DNA of 64,000 nt, from positions 17,654,089 to 17,718,088 of the forward strand of contig JAJEKV010000005.1 in NCBI GenBank assembly GCA_021234155.1. The letters are read 5' to 3'. Shown piece by piece: positions 1 through 12,445 of the stretch (its first letter is position 1; each line of letters opens with the position of its first letter). The notes below the pieces were generated by a model. It saw only the letters and a list, made by a program, of their open reading frames with translations, had not been told where the DNA came from and made no database searches. The DNA is from Isoetes taiwanensis. Lineage: Eukaryota > Streptophyta > Lycopodiopsida > Isoetales > Isoetaceae. The position numbers and the translations under genes were made by a program.

Positions 1-2330
1 AAAGAATCTGATCAACTCAAGACTACTTTCACCACCTGGTAAGGCTTTTTTGCCTACAAGGTGGTTCCTTTTGGATTATCAAACTCTCCATCAACGTTTC
101 AACGCATCATGCTCTCGCCATGATTTCATGAAGGAAAATCCCTTCTTGCAAATTTTTCAAGATGACTTCTCCGCCTCTGATTCCATGGTGACCATTTGGA
201 TAAATTGGAACTCGTCTTCCAAAATGTGATGAGTCCCGGCATTAGTCTCAATCCGAGAAATGCACTTTTTATACCACCTCCCGGTGTTACGTTAGGCCAT
301 GTTGTCGACCGGCGGTATCACCACGTATCCCCGCCAAAAATCGGGTTATTGCTCAAGGCTCAAGCACCAGCCAATATCAAGGAGACACGCTCTTTCTGGG
401 TAAGGTCAATTATTACTCCACCTTCATACGGACTAGCAGCCATTGCGCATCCCATTCATAAACTCACGGGTGACGAATCCACCGGGCTTGGAATTCCCCG
501 GCGGATGTCGCTTCCAACACCAAGCTTTTGCTTACTCGGGCACCGGTTCTTGTTCCTCCTCAATGGGACAAGCCCTTTCATGTTCATGTAGATGTCTCGG
601 CGTTTGCTATTGGGCTGTTCTTTCTCAAGAATATGATCGCATTAATCGACAAACCAAATCGCTTCGCCCGTGAAAACTCAATTTCACCGAAAGCAACTAT
701 TCTCGCCACAGGCGTGAAGCTTTGGATCTCATTTTACGTGTCCAACGCCTTAGTCACTACCTTTTTGGGCAGTCAAATCAAGTTCTTTGTGGACCACCAA
801 GCACTCCTTTATTTGATCAACAAGTCCACGCCCACGGGCCGCGTTGCTTTCGTTGGGTCCTTCTTCTCAAGAATTTGCTCCTTTTGAAATCGCTCATAAG
901 GCCGCAAATCTCATGTCGTCCCGGATTATCTTTCACGCATCCACACAGATGATCCCTCAACTGGAGTCTCGGGCGCCTTTCTGATGCTTTCGGCTCTTTT
1001 TTAGTCACGGCAACACCACATTGGTTCCATGATTTTCAGCCAGCACCTCCTCCTCGGTGCTCTTCCACCCGGAAGATGAGACGCTCTCTCACCTTAATAC
1101 AATCCGTCGCCATCAATTTTCTCCCGCGAGGTCCGTGACTACACCATGGTTGCAGGACATCTCTACAAAAAGGGTAAGGACACCATCCTTCACCCGTGGT
1201 TGTTCTACCTCATGAAGTTCCGGATATTGCTCGCAAGCTCATCAAGGGCTAGGTGGTGGTCATTTTCATGGTGACACCACGCACGCAAAAATCCTTCTAG
1301 CTGGGTATTATTGGCCCACGCTCTTCAAAGATGCTCACCACGCCAAGACGCGTGACGCTTGCCGGTGGGTGGGGCGCCCACGACTGTGGACGCTCTTCCC
1401 TTGACGCCGCCACGCCACGCCACTTCCCTTCAAAGAAATGGGGAATGGACTTTGTGGGACCTATAGATCCTCCGCTGCGCGGCACACCCGCGCGGGCTAC
1501 ATCCTGGTTCTCACCGACTACGCTTACCAAATGGGCGGAAGCTTGTGCACTTCCGCACAACACCGCAGCAAGCACGCCTAGGGTCCTCTATCAACAAATT
1601 ATCACGCTGATTCGGCTGCCCCATGGAGCTGGTCAGTGATCGTGGTGTCCATTTCATCAATCATACTATCAAGGAGCCGACGGATTATCTCCCTACATCA
1701 TCACAAGAGCACACCTTACTATCCTCAAGGTAATGGTTTGGCGTAAAGCACCAACAAAACTCGGTCATCATTCTCAAGAAAATTTGTGACGCTTCCCGCA
1801 CGCATCGCGCACAAAACTTCCCTATCGTTCTTTGGGCCTACAACACTTGTTTCAAGATTGCTACCGGGTCACACTCCTTTTTCAAATTGGTTTATGGTCG
1901 AAACTCTCATGCCGTTTGAATACATCCTTCCAACACTCCGTTTTCAATCAAGCACGCTCATAATCCACCCGGCCGCACTCAAAGAAAGGGTCTATCAATT
2001 AGAAACAGTTGGATGAACTTCAAGATGCTTATATTCGTGTTCTTCATGGACAACATTGCAAAAATCTTTACATGACAAACGCCCAAGACAAAAACATTCA
2101 AAGAAGGCGATTTGGTTCTTCTTTATGATTTACAAAAATTTTCCCAAACTCAAGTTTCGTTGGCTTGGCCCTTATCAAATTGTTCAAGTGGTTAGACCCA
2201 GTTTTCCAACCGGGCGAGTTAGATGGCACTCCATTACCTACATTGGTTAATGGTTTTCGCCTCAAAACATTTCATCACCTGAAAGTTTACAATCAACAAA
2301 AAGATACAGTTCAAGAAGCAAACACCACGA
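1..2330 (+). pseudogene. Ty3/gypsy family A copy 1, pol remnant (RT, RNase H, integrase)
   Basis: Decayed polyprotein in several frames. The first 290 bases still read as reverse transcriptase (a PFGLSNSPSTFQR-like stretch, then ISLNPRNALF). RNase H lies at about 520-900, with VPPQWDKPFHVHVDVSAFAIG split by frame changes, followed by a FVDHQALLYLINK-like segment. Integrase pieces follow at about 1140-2260: an H2C2-like region, WGMDFVGPIDPP for the first catalytic Asp block, and a C-terminal segment near 2110-2250. The order RT-RNase H-integrase is that of Ty3/gypsy. The same protein, better preserved, occurs at 16795-18560, which allows the frames to be paired. Frameshifts and stops are frequent, so the copy is dead. 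The 5' part is outside the window. Confidence 0.88.
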
Positions 2331-3266
2331 GAAAGTGACTAGAAAGGCGGCATATTATATTATAGTGGATAATTTTTACAAAATGTATTTTGCCCGACTA
2401 TTTCCGCTATGGGCACCGCCTATATACAAAAACGGCTCGAGCCCTATCTACTAAATCCTAGGAAAAACCCTCTACTCCGGTTGGAGCGAGGTGATGCGGA
2501 GGAGATGGTAGAGGTTCCTTTCCAGATCCCAGCGAAGGTGCAGAACCACCTCCATCCCGCCATTGGTTTTCGGTCGGATGTTCACCATCCCGCACACCAG
2601 CCGCCCATTCAATGCCACGGTTGTGGCAGGCGCCGGAGGTCGAGACAATTCATCTTGCGGGTAATCCACTCGGCGGTTAAAACGGGCATAGTGCGCCCTC
2701 GTTCAAACCGGAAGCAGCCATCTTTGGCGCCATCGGATGCCTTCGTTCACTCCCCGTTCGCTTTTATATAGCCAATCGAGGAACTCCTTGTCGGCGTGGA
2801 CCAATCAGAAATTCACCAACGTGTTTTGCAATGCAAGGCTCTTTCTAAACGCGAATCTTTTCTCCGCCGCAAAATCTAGCCGGGTACTCTCGACACATTC
2901 GTTTTCATGATATCTTGCTTCGAGTTTGCACGCATTAAATGCCTTTGCTTCTTTTCATGCCCGTCAACAATTAATATGTGTCCTTTGGCCACCTGTCACA
3001 TCGATCCTTCTCTCCACGCCTCATCCTCACCGTTCATTGCTTCTCCCTTACGTTTTTCTGACTTAGCCAAATTTTGCCTCTCAATACACTCCTTGGCATC
3101 TTTGACACACTGGCACCATCAACGGCTCGGTTTAAGCCCTCTTCATACCTCTTAAGCCTCGGTTATTAAGCCCTAAAACCTTTTAGTTCCTCTGCGCCTT
3201 CGTCCTCTGTGCTTGGCTTTCGTCCTCCGCCTTTGAATCACTCTTCGTTTCTGCAAATCGTTACCA
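2331..3266 (+). other. Spacer between pol and accessory ORF of gypsy A copy 1
   Basis: No protein-coding signal that I trust. The segment corresponds in position and in patches of sequence to 18561-19510 of copy 2: a 'CCTATATACAAAAA' patch, short matches around a 'tatatagcc' block, and the same lead-in to an ATGGCTGCC start. A conserved spacer in both copies suggests a leader or internal promoter for the downstream ORF, but no specific signal was identified. Confidence 0.5.
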
Positions 3267-6213
3267 TGGCTGCCCCAAGATTTTCTACACTTCAAACGCC
3301 TCCCAAGGATCCGCTCTTTTGAGTCCAGATCCTTCTTAGCGCTTCACTTTCCGCGGAAGCCCTTGTTGGCCCAAATAAAGAAGTTGAGCGAACGAAAAGC
3401 TTTTACGAATTCTCTCAAATGGAACTTCCGCTCCAAATCCCCGACCAACTGGGCAGTTCATCGCCAATATCGTTAACGGCGCATGGCTACACCACCAATC
3501 GTGGTCGATGGCACCACCATTTCACCGACTCAACATTTGATTTGAGGTATTTCATATTCCCTTGCACACCCTTGTTTATCATGGTCCGCCATACGATCTA
3601 GATGTCACGCGAGTTTGAGCCCCTCCTTATCATGCCAATGTCCATCGTCTAACCAATATCGACAAGCCTCATGAAACCTTTGTTAAATTTACGTAGGCGC
3701 AAGTTCCTCGGGTATTCTATCAAGAACACCCATATCAATAAGCCTTTCTATAACATGGTCATCACTGCTACACACTCCAACCACCACATAGATTGGCCCC
3801 AAATGATGTTCTATCGTCTTCTCCAAGAAGTGGACCGCCTTCGGGGTGCCACTTCCATTTCGAAGTTTCTGTGGGAGGCCACCTTCAAGCCCTCATCCGT
3901 CATTACTTCCCTCCCACACCACAAAATTCTCATAATTCCACTCAGCGTCCCTTCCACCGACTAACCGAGTGGCACTTCACGCCCTTCTTCCACCGGTCAT
4001 GTCCAAAGTCCGCGACACTCATGTCCTTTGTCTCCTCCTCCGCTACACCATCCAGTTCACACCATCTTTCCCAAACATCACAAACCCGTGCAAATACCGG
4101 CTCCACCACCACAACACCCTCGCGCCGGTTGTTGTATCGGTTTTAGCCGGGATGCTCAAGCCTGCCGCTCTCAAATTCTGAGGAATCCCAAGACGCTCTT
4201 ATGAACGGGGTTCAACGGGCACTAGAGGCCTCTGATGCGGTACACCGGGACCTTCAAGCTGCCACTGCCCAAGTTGCAACTTTGGAGGCCAAACTTCAAG
4301 ACAAGCACGGAGCTCTCTTACAGCTCATACGCATCTCAAGAGTGCACAAGATCAAGTCAGCCAACTTGTGATCAATGTGCTCAGCTCCAATCAGAAATTC
4401 AGATTTATTGAGCACAACAAGTCCACGTAAGCTCTCCGGGTACCAAGGACGCAGATATTGCCAAGCTCAACGCCTTGTAACAGAACTTTGTGAAAATTTC
4501 AGCACTCAAGTTCAACACCTTACAGAGCGGACGCTCAACTTGCCTCCTTTTGATGGCTCAACTTTCTACCTGACCTCTCGGCTCACCTCTTCAAGATCAG
4601 CCTACGGAGGTGCGTAAATGTAAGATTCTTGATGACGCGGAGATTGCCGTGCTTCGTCTCAATACTCCGGGGAAATCCTCCTCCCAGGTCAACACTTCTC
4701 AGAAACGGGTCCGTGACCAATCACGTCTGCTGCTAGAAAAGGACAACCGGATCCGTGATCTTGAACAACAGTACTGCAAGCTATTGATCTGCCGATGAGG
4801 CTCAAGCAAAACTTGACGCCCATACCGCCATTATTAACGTAATGCCCGCGATCTTCCCGCCTTCCCTCGCTATCACGATTATGTGGTTGCTCGCCGCCAC
4901 CTCTTCCTTTCGGTGGCATGCGGCGTAGATGGACCTCGCGGGATATTCCCCCGAAAGCACCGCAGATTTTTCTTCGGATTTGGCCGTAACTCTCCATTGA
5001 AGACAAAGGGTTATCTTTGTGCCCTTGTGGTCTTTGATCTCATCCATCGTGCGATCCGGACTTTATCACCTTCAGAGTTGTTCAACCCATGGCTTACATA
5101 TTTCATGATTTCTATCCGGGTGATACACAGAACACTTCCTCGAGATGGGCCACGCCAGACTCTTTCGGGTGACCCCATCGCGGCAATGGTTGCTTCAGAT
5201 AACAATCCATATCTTGCTGATCATGCTCGGACCCACACTCTTCATCGAGTACATGCCCGAGCTTGCCAATCATTTATCTCTCGGTAAGGCAAGCGGAAGC
5301 GCTGCGAATAAGGAAGTATCTAGGACATCCCGAGGATCTTCCCTATGCACAAATTTATATGCAGCACCTCGCAGTTATAATCAATTACGGCTCGTTGGAT
5401 AGCAAGACGGTCCCCACGGGATGGGATAGCCCTCCTGTCAACTCTCTGCTTCTCTTTGGGATCGTTGGTGTCAAGCTCTTGATCCGGATCTTGTCGATCA
5501 ATTCGGGGAGATCGCCAAGAACCCACGCCCACGGGCATGGTTCCTTCTCCCTATGCTTCCCCGGGCGCACCTCCACGCCTGGTTCTGACTTCCATTGGCG
5601 CCCCCTTTTGGACCAAGGTCATGGATGGACATGCGGATGGACTCCACCTCGGATCTCGACGGATCTCCTATGGGATCCACGTTTTGTTCGCCGCTCACAT
5701 TGGGAAGAAGGTGCCACTCACGGATACCACCACGAATTGGATCTATATTGCTAATGAGCGTGGTTGGCAAACGGCCGGCCGGATCACGATTCATGGTCTT
5801 GACACCTTCTTGCGAGAATGCCACCACCTCACTGATCCTTCATCCATCTTCAAGCCGGTTTTTGTGCTGCTCTCAAATGCATTTTGCTCAGCTCCTTAAA
5901 TCGGCGTCCCCCATTTTTCACCGCAATCGAATGCCGATGTCGGTGCCTTTGGCCTCCGACTGCCTCCTCATGGAATGTCGGTACATTTCTTCGTGACGCC
6001 CATGCTTTGCCCTTGAAGACATGGTACGACCTCGCTTTCTTATTGATGCGAGATCCCGCCTTTGGCCACAACACTCCTCGCGCTCTTCAAACACGCCCGA
6101 TCTCATTGGCCAGTACCATAATGGTGCCCGCCCTCACTCCCGTGAGGATCACTTTCGCATTGATGGCTTCCCCCCTCGAAACCCTTCCTCCTTTTCTTCA
6201 CTCAGTGTCGTCG
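3267..6213 (+). pseudogene. Accessory ORF of gypsy family A, copy 1 (unknown, coiled coil)
   Basis: A long decayed reading frame lies between integrase and the 3' LTR. It begins at ATGGCTGCC (3267) and shows three parts. The N-terminal part (about 3400-4000) contains FLGYSIKNTHINKPF and a DWPQMMFYRLLQEV segment. The middle (about 4190-4800) is Ala/Gln/Glu/Leu-rich and probably coiled coil (MNGVQRALEASDAVHRDL, ATLEAKLQDKHGALL). The C-terminal part (about 5050-6150) includes EDLPYAQIYMQHLAV and LEDMVRPRFLIDA. The same three parts recur at 19511-20130 (N-terminus only) and on the minus strand at 44068-46440 (middle and C-terminus). Its place after integrase matches the extra ORFs known in some plant gypsy elements. 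The N-terminal part loosely recalls the 'putative plant transposon protein' domain; that is a guess. Many frameshifts. Confidence 0.7.
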
Positions 6214-6802
6214 TTTGGTGGGAGTGTTAGTCCCGTGCCTCCTCAGTGCAGGACTATTCATGCATAATGACAGGCACGAGGTCAAGCTCAAGGATCCTCA
6301 GTCAACCACGGGTCAGCCATCAAAAGCTCAGCAGAAGACCAAGCAGCAGACCACGCAGTCAAAGCCTATCAAGAGGCGCCGCTGCACAAGTGACGGCCCA
6401 TCACCGCCGGGCGTCGGCGTCCGTGGATTCTAGGCATTTCAAGAGGCACCGCCCACATTCCTCAAAATCGCCCTCCTTCCGTGAGTCGGCACCGGTGATC
6501 ACCGAGTGTCTATATTGGGCCCAAGGCCATTGTACTATATATATGAGTAGAGCTAGCATATGATGGCTAGATGAGTTTTGAGTCTTGTCTCATTTCAGTT
6601 CTTCTCTCTATTGCGAGAGCTCATGTATGTTCATCATTGATATCAAGGAAGCTTATCATTTTCCTCTCATTTGTTCTGTTTTCTTCTTCTTCTTCTCTTC
6701 TTGCAAATCCCGCGTGACATAGTCCCCCGGACTCTCCTGTTAGATCCACAGGTCCTCACAGAGGGCTGTATTCCAGGAGTTCCCGAACCCAGACCCCAAA
6801 CA
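6214..6802 (+). repeat. 3' LTR of gypsy family A copy 1 with polypurine tract
   Basis: A purine-rich tract (GGTGGGAG, ending at 6224) precedes TGTTAGTCC at 6225, the LTR start. The LTR ends ...CCCAAACA at 6802, giving about 578 bp with TG...CA ends. A minus-strand LTR at 43486-44067 shares its start, an internal block (CTATATTGGG, GGCCATTGTACTATATATAT), the TCCCGCGTGACA patch and the end (CGAACCCAGACCC), so both borders rest on two copies. The internal TATATATA stretch may be the promoter TATA region. Just right of the LTR, the gag frame of element B continues, so this LTR marks an insertion into B. Confidence 0.85.
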
Positions 6803-7485
6803 GTGAGAAGCCAAGGGAGGTGCAGTTTATTACTTGTGAGTATTGTGGGTCTATTGGACATTCTGATACTACATGTAGATTGCTGAAATTCTGCTCAAGA
6901 TGCCAAATCAAGGGCCATAATGATCAAGAATGTAGGGAGAAGAGATTCTTTGAGAGGGCCAATCCGGTATTTGCTGTTATGCAACAAGCACCACCTATTC
7001 CTATTCAACCAATGCAAGCAGCACCTATTATACCACAAGTGCCAATGATGCCACAAGCTCCAATTGCCCAACAAGTTCCAATGGGTTCCACATCAATGGT
7101 GCAGCCAAAACAGGGATGGTATCCAAGTAAGGCTCATTTATATTGCAAGTTATGTGATAAATTCAAGCATGATGAGACTACTTGTTGGAAAATCCATGGG
7201 AAACCGTAATGGGCAACCAACAAGTATCCACCAAAGCAAAGAAGTGTTTGAATCAGTACCTCTTCCTAATAATGATGATCGCATTCAAGATGCAAAGTAC
7301 ATTGATAATCCTCAAGTTAAGGCTCTTATTGAGGAGCTTAAGAAGCAAGAGAAGGCAAAATCAGTAGTAAATTGTGGATTTGTTGAGGTGGAGCATGACC
7401 CATTTCAAAGAAGAAGAAGAGATTGGAGAAGTAAATGCAAATACAAGATCACAAAAAGGTGGTTCAAGAACCAAGAGTAGTGCCA
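6803..7485 (+). pseudogene. Ty3/gypsy family B gag C-terminus (zinc-knuckle-like region)
   Basis: The frame is open right up to the family A LTR edge and encodes Cys/His clusters (EYCGSIGHSDTTC, FCSRCQIKGHNDQEC), then a Pro/Gln/Met-rich linker (PIPIQPMQAAPIIPQVPMM), then another cluster (LYCKLCDKFKHDETTC). These resemble nucleic-acid-binding knuckles of retroelement Gag. The frame changes near 7200 and continues through a Lys/Glu-rich stretch to about 7480. The missing N-terminal Gag must lie upstream of element A, left of the window. Frameshifts show that it is no longer functional. Confidence 0.75.
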
Positions 7486-7571
7486 ATTCTTGGAGAAGAC
7501 TAAGACCTCTTTTCCTAAGGCTTTGAAGGAACAAGCTTTGAAGGTGTCAGCACCTAAGAAGGTGCAATTCA

Positions 7572-8153
7572 ATGTGCTTGCCCACGCAACGTTTTAGATC
7601 TATAGAAGAAAATCAGCCCATAGTGATGCCTCCTATGGTGGATGAGGAAATTCAAAATGAAGATGACGTGATCAGCCAAGTTTTGGCCACTAAAGTTACA
7701 CTTACTCTGGAGCAATTGATGCATTATTCTCCAAATTTGTTGCAAGAGTTAGGGGGAAGAACAAAATCAGAAATTTCAGTCCAACAAATCATATCAAATG
7801 ATACCGACAAGAGGAGAATGGAGCCACCAGCCCGGCAATCCAAGGATCCTGGGCCATTTCTTTGTGATGTGAGTATTAATGGTTATCTAATCAAAGAGGC
7901 CAACATAGATACCGGCAGCGGAGTGAATGTAATGCCTTATCATATAATGCTTCAAGTTGGATTGAAAATGATGGAGCCGACGACTATGATGCTCAAAGCA
8001 TTCAATCAAATGAAGGTGCAGCCTATGGGAGTCATAAGAAATGTCTTATGCAAGGTTTATGAGGTGGAAGCAATCTTGGATTTCATGGTTTTGAAATTTC
8101 CAGAGAGTGTGCATGCTGAAACTTATACTTTGTTGCCGAGCCGCATGGGTTAG
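7572..8153 (+). pseudogene. Ty3/gypsy family B aspartic protease
   Basis: An open frame of about 190 residues. It carries PGPFLCDVSINGYLIKEANIDTGSGVNVMP, shown here only by its key part DTGSGVNVMP: the aspartic protease active-site block (D-T/S-G) preceded by a beta-strand region. A second half follows with LGLK-like and ILDFMVL segments. In the active enzyme this dimeric protease would cleave Gag-Pol. It lies between the gag knuckles and RT, as expected in gypsy. The frame stops with TAG at 8151 and RT lies in a later frame, so the polyprotein is interrupted. Confidence 0.8.
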
Positions 8154-9074
8154 ATGCCGCATAAGCCGACTTCATGGAGGAAGCGTGAAATGAACATCTT
8201 TCAAGGGGAACACAAGGTTACTATAGATCATCCTCTGAAATCAGCAAAAGGTACCTTTCTTTGCAATCCTTCTTTGAGCAGCCCGCAGTTAGAAATCAGC
8301 AAAGAGAATGCTATGGTGTCAGGGCAGCAAGGTCTTAGTTGTTTTCATGTCTTGGAAGTGGGTGACAGGGAAGATAAGACTTTGTACAAGTGGTTAAAAG
8401 GTACCCAAATTTCAGAAATATGTCATTTACAGCAGCAAGTTGCCGATAAGTATATCCAAAGACTTGAAAGTATTGGTGAAGAGGAGTTACAAGAGACTCT
8501 TGTGAACATGCAGGAAGAGTCCATTCAAAGACCCATTGGGGAGACTTTATTCCAGCAAGGAATTGATCAAGATCACGTAGAGATGCTGATTTTGACATCA
8601 AGCATGGATGGGGTAAACAGAAATCAGCCCACTATACAAGTACAAGCAGCTCGGTGGCATGCGCATTCGGAGGATGAGGTAAATCAGATCAGTCCATATT
8701 CACCACGGTCATTACATATCACCACATGCACCAAATTCATCACAATCATCACATCCACCACATCCATTACAGTCCACCACAGGTCATCACACGCACCACA
8801 TTCATCACTGTCACCACATTCACCACAATCACCACATTCGTCACTGTCACCACATTCATCACAATCACCACATTCGTCACCACACTCACCACCTTCATTA
8901 CAGTCACCACATTCAGTCAAGAACATCAATATTTCTCAAGGAAATCAGGAAGAATTGGTTACTATTGGAGGAGATCTTACTCAAGAGGAGGAACGTGATT
9001 TGATATCTTTGTTAAGAGAATTCAGGGATGTTTTGGCCAGAAATTACAAGGAATTGAAAGGCATTCCACCGTAG
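8154..9074 (+). pseudogene. Family B protease-RT linker with Ser/Pro/His tandem repeat
   Basis: A continuous reading frame of about 306 residues. The first 180 residues show no domain I recognise. Residues near 185-262 (about 8705-8930) are encoded by a CAC/TCA-rich tandem array and read as repeated SPHSSLSPHS units. After it, LTQEEERDLISLLREFRDVLA is the usual segment just upstream of gypsy RT, truncated by TAG at 9072 after KGIPP. The array is probably a microsatellite-like expansion in a disordered linker. Confidence 0.7.
8705..8930 (+). repeat. CAC/TCA-rich tandem repeat in family B linker
   Basis: Degenerate 12-24 base units built from CACCACATTCATCAC and CAATCACCACATTC variants. They stay in one frame as Ser/Pro/His repeats. 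On the other strand the same bases read as a Cys/Asp/Glu/Gly-rich repeat, which is a shadow. Confidence 0.85.
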
Positions 9075-11745
9075 GTTGTGGTTCATACCATTGATTTGAA
9101 ACAAGGCTCAAAACCAGTCCAACAAGCTCAAAGGAGAATGAGTCCAAAGAATAGAGGAGCAAGTAAAGGTTGAAGTCATGAAGCTTTTGGAGGCGGGATT
9201 TATTGTACCAAAAGCCAAATTCAGATTGGATCAGTTCTATTGTACCAGTGAGAAAGCCAAATAACTCAATCCGAGTATGCATTGATTACATGGATCTCAA
9301 TAAAGCTACCAAAAGAGATCATTTTCCTACACCATTCATAGACACTTTGTTGGATATTATTGCAAGAAGTCAGGCCTATTCTTTCTTGGATGGGTACTTT
9401 CGGGATATAATCGATCCAAATCTATCCACCACATCAAGCAATGACGGCTTTTCAACACCTTTTGGCATATATGCTTACAAGGTATTACCTTTTGGCCTCA
9501 CAAATGCTCCAACCACATTTCAGAGAGCTATGACATATGCTTTTCATGATATTTTAGACTTTTTGAGAGTCTTTATAGATGACTTGACAGTGTTTTCGAA
9601 TCCAAGAAGGGATCACTTGGATCATCTCAGAAAAGTTCTTGAAAGATGCCGATTGTATGGCATAAGTTTGAATCCTGCTAAGTGTATTTTCTTCACTAGA
9701 GGAGGAAAATTATTGGGCAATTATGTTTCAGAAAAGGGATTACAAGTGGATCATGGTAAGATTGCAGCCTTGGAGAAGGTGAAACCACCTACAAATGTAT
9801 CACAAGTGAGAAGCTTATATGGCCAACTCAGTTTTAGTAGGAGGTATTTGCATAATTTTGCTAAAGTAACCCAGCCACTTGTGGATTGTATGAAGCAAGG
9901 GCAGAATTTTAGATGGAAGGAGGATGCTCAAGAAGCATTTGAATGGTGTCTTGGACAATTGAAGGAGAGAACTTTGCTGATTCCTCCAAGAATGAGTGAG
10001 CCATTTCATTTATTCTTTACAGTTTGGGAGCAAGCTTTGGCTGTCACACTATGTCAGAAAAATCAGCAAAAGCATTATGATGTGAATTACTATGCTAGCA
10101 GGTTGTTAACTCCACAAGAGCAGAAATGGACTCATGTGGAGCATCTTGGGTTGGCATTGAAGTGGGCCTTGAATAAGTTTAGACATTATCTTCTTCCTTC
10201 ACAATGGAATTCAGCAAATGTACAATATGTTTACATTCATATGGATGTGAACCCATTGCCATGCATTTACAACAAGACTGTCCAAGATCCTAAGTTTACA
10301 AGATGGGCTCTTATCATACAAGAATTTGAGTTGAAGTATGTTAAGATGGCTCAAGGAGCTCATAATCCAAGTGCCTATTTGAGTAGTGGTGCTGAAATAG
10401 AAGAGGAAACAGACCAGCCAGTAGCAGTTCCGGATAATGGTGTATTACAAGGGTTCATTGAGACCGTGGATCTTTGGTATGCCAATATATACAAGTATTT
10501 ACAAGATCAGACTTATCCTTCATCATTTTCGAAGCAACAAAAGCATGCTCTTAGAGTACAAGCAGCTGGTTATGTGGTGCATGAGGCTATTCTTTATAAG
10601 AGGACTACGGAAGGTCTCTTATTAAGGTGTGTTGCTGGTCAGCAAACTCATGATTTGTTGCAGCAAGCACATGATTGTCAGGGGCATTTTGCAGCCAGAA
10701 CCACAGCTAGGAAGATCCTTCATTGGGGATATTATTGGCCAACACTTTACAAGGATACTAGAGACTTTGTTAGCAAATGTGAGAAGTGTCAAAGGCATAA
10801 ACAATTGACAGGCCACAATAATATGCCATTCCATTCTATTTTGAGTGTTGGTCCATTTCATATGTGGGGATTGGATTACATTGGGCCTATCAATCCTCCA
10901 TCTTCCAAAGGTCATAAGTATATCTTGGCAGCCACATGCATGTTTACAAAGTGGGTAGAAGCAATTCCAAAGAAAGCATGCTACTGAAAAATACCACGAA
11001 GCTTTCTTTATCACAATTTGATTTCTCGGTTTGGTGTTCCAACCATTCTTTTTTCCGACGGGGAAGTCATTTCATGGGAAAAGTAGTAGCTCGGTTGGAC
11101 GAGAAAAGATTGGTGTTCAACATGTGCAAGCTTACGCTTATTATCCACAGGGGCAATGGGCAAGCCGAGTCTACTAACAAAATTCAAAGCTATCTTGGCT
11201 AAAACAGTGAAGGATAATCAAAGAAATTGGCATGAAGCCTTGACCAGGGTGCCTTATGGAGTTTCGGTGTACTTACAAGTTGGCTCACGGATTTACACCA
11301 TTTGAATTGGTTTATGGAGTGCAAGTTTGTGATGCCTATTCATTTGGACATTCCTTTGTGTTCATTTGTGGAGTTACCTTATTATGAGAATTTAGGAGAA
11401 GTTCCAACTCCAAATCAAGTGCATAATAGGATGGATGATTTGCTGCAATTGCAGGAGATGAGACAAGAAGCATCAGACTTCAATATCAGGCATAAACAGA
11501 AAGTAAAGCTGATCAAAGACAGGTTACAGGTTGTCAATCCATTTGAGGAAGGCCAATTGGTGTTGTGCAGGACCACTAAGAAGCATCTATCCAAATTTCA
11601 AAGCCCATGGGAAGGCCCATTTCTAATTGATAAAGAGGTACCAGGTGGGGCTTTCTATTTGATGACTCCAGAAGGGGAATTGTTGCCTAATCCCAGAAAT
11701 GGCAAGGATCTCAGGCCTTATTTTGAAAGAGAAGTGCTTTTCTAA
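9075..11745 (+). pseudogene. Ty3/gypsy family B pol: RT, RNase H, integrase
   Basis: RT starts near 9200 with SIVPVRKPNNSIRVCIDYMDLN, then AYSFLDGYFRDI, PFGLTNAPTTFQRAM and the catalytic FIDD block (FIDDLTVFSNP; Y is usual in the first position). RNase H follows near 9990-10260 (EPFHLFFTVWEQALAVTL, YYASRLLTPQEQKWTHVE). Integrase has a zinc-binding H2C2 region (QGHFAARTTARKILHWGYYWP, SKCEKCQRH) and the first catalytic Asp in WGLDYIGPINPP. The main frame ends at 10985. The second Asp block (about 11030) and the third block (NGQAEST, about 11150) survive in other frames, and the integrase C-terminal region with GPFLI-like residues runs to 11745. At least two frameshifts in integrase make the element inactive. 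The RT/RNase H core is better preserved than in family A. Confidence 0.9.
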
Positions 11746-12445
11746 GGGATTTGGATTTGGCATAGCTCCAATTACGGAGAATTTGTGGAGAATTTTTGGG
11801 TTACAGCAGGTCGTTTTTCTGTAAAAACAGATGGTGACAGTTCCATAATACTTCATCTATTCTACATCAAAAGATGCGTTTCGGCGATACGAATCCAAAG
11901 AGCTATGGTGCAGGTCAAACGGAGTTTTGGAACTCAAGATATCAGCTTTCAAAGTTTGCCACAGTTACAAAGACTCTGTTTCGTCAACTGTCATTTTGGA
12001 CTAGTTTGTTTGTATCAGTCATTTGGATTTGAGAAGGGTGTAAATGGGTCATTTGGGGACATGTCCCAAGGACCATAGTAGTATGTTTTGTTGTGGGTTC
12101 TCCGCCACGGCATGGCATATTTTCCCACTGTGGTCGCCACTGTTGGGGTCGTCACCACTCACCACATTCATCATAGACCGTATATAGAGTGATATACGCG
12201 CATGCACGCGTGCAGGATATTTGCACATATGCATTGTGGAGCCATTATCACCACTGTATTATCTGAGCAGAGAGAGAAGAACAGAGAGGGACGGTGTATT
12301 GAGGGAGAGTGATTTTGCTTGATCTAGCTATGGAGATGATGATTCTTTGTCTTGTGCATTGCCTTGATTTGATAGATTGAGCTTGGATTGTTGGGGTTTT
12401 TCATCCTTCTTGCAAGGTTAGAGTTCTAGCTCTAACAAAAACTAA
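11746..12445 (+). repeat. Probable 3' LTR of gypsy family B
   Basis: Non-coding sequence directly after the integrase stop. It includes a purine-rich leader-like block (gagagagaagaacagagagg near 12270) and ends in GTTAGAGTTCTAGCTCTAACA near 12438, a plausible LTR terminus in CA. There is no second copy in the window to confirm the borders, so both ends are approximate. Confidence 0.4.

Noticed and set aside
8684-8998. Cys/Asp/Glu/Gly-rich open frame on the minus strand and Thr/Ile-rich frame on the plus strand
   Set aside because: Both are other-frame readings of the CAC/TCA tandem repeat inside the family B linker; no start context or domain.
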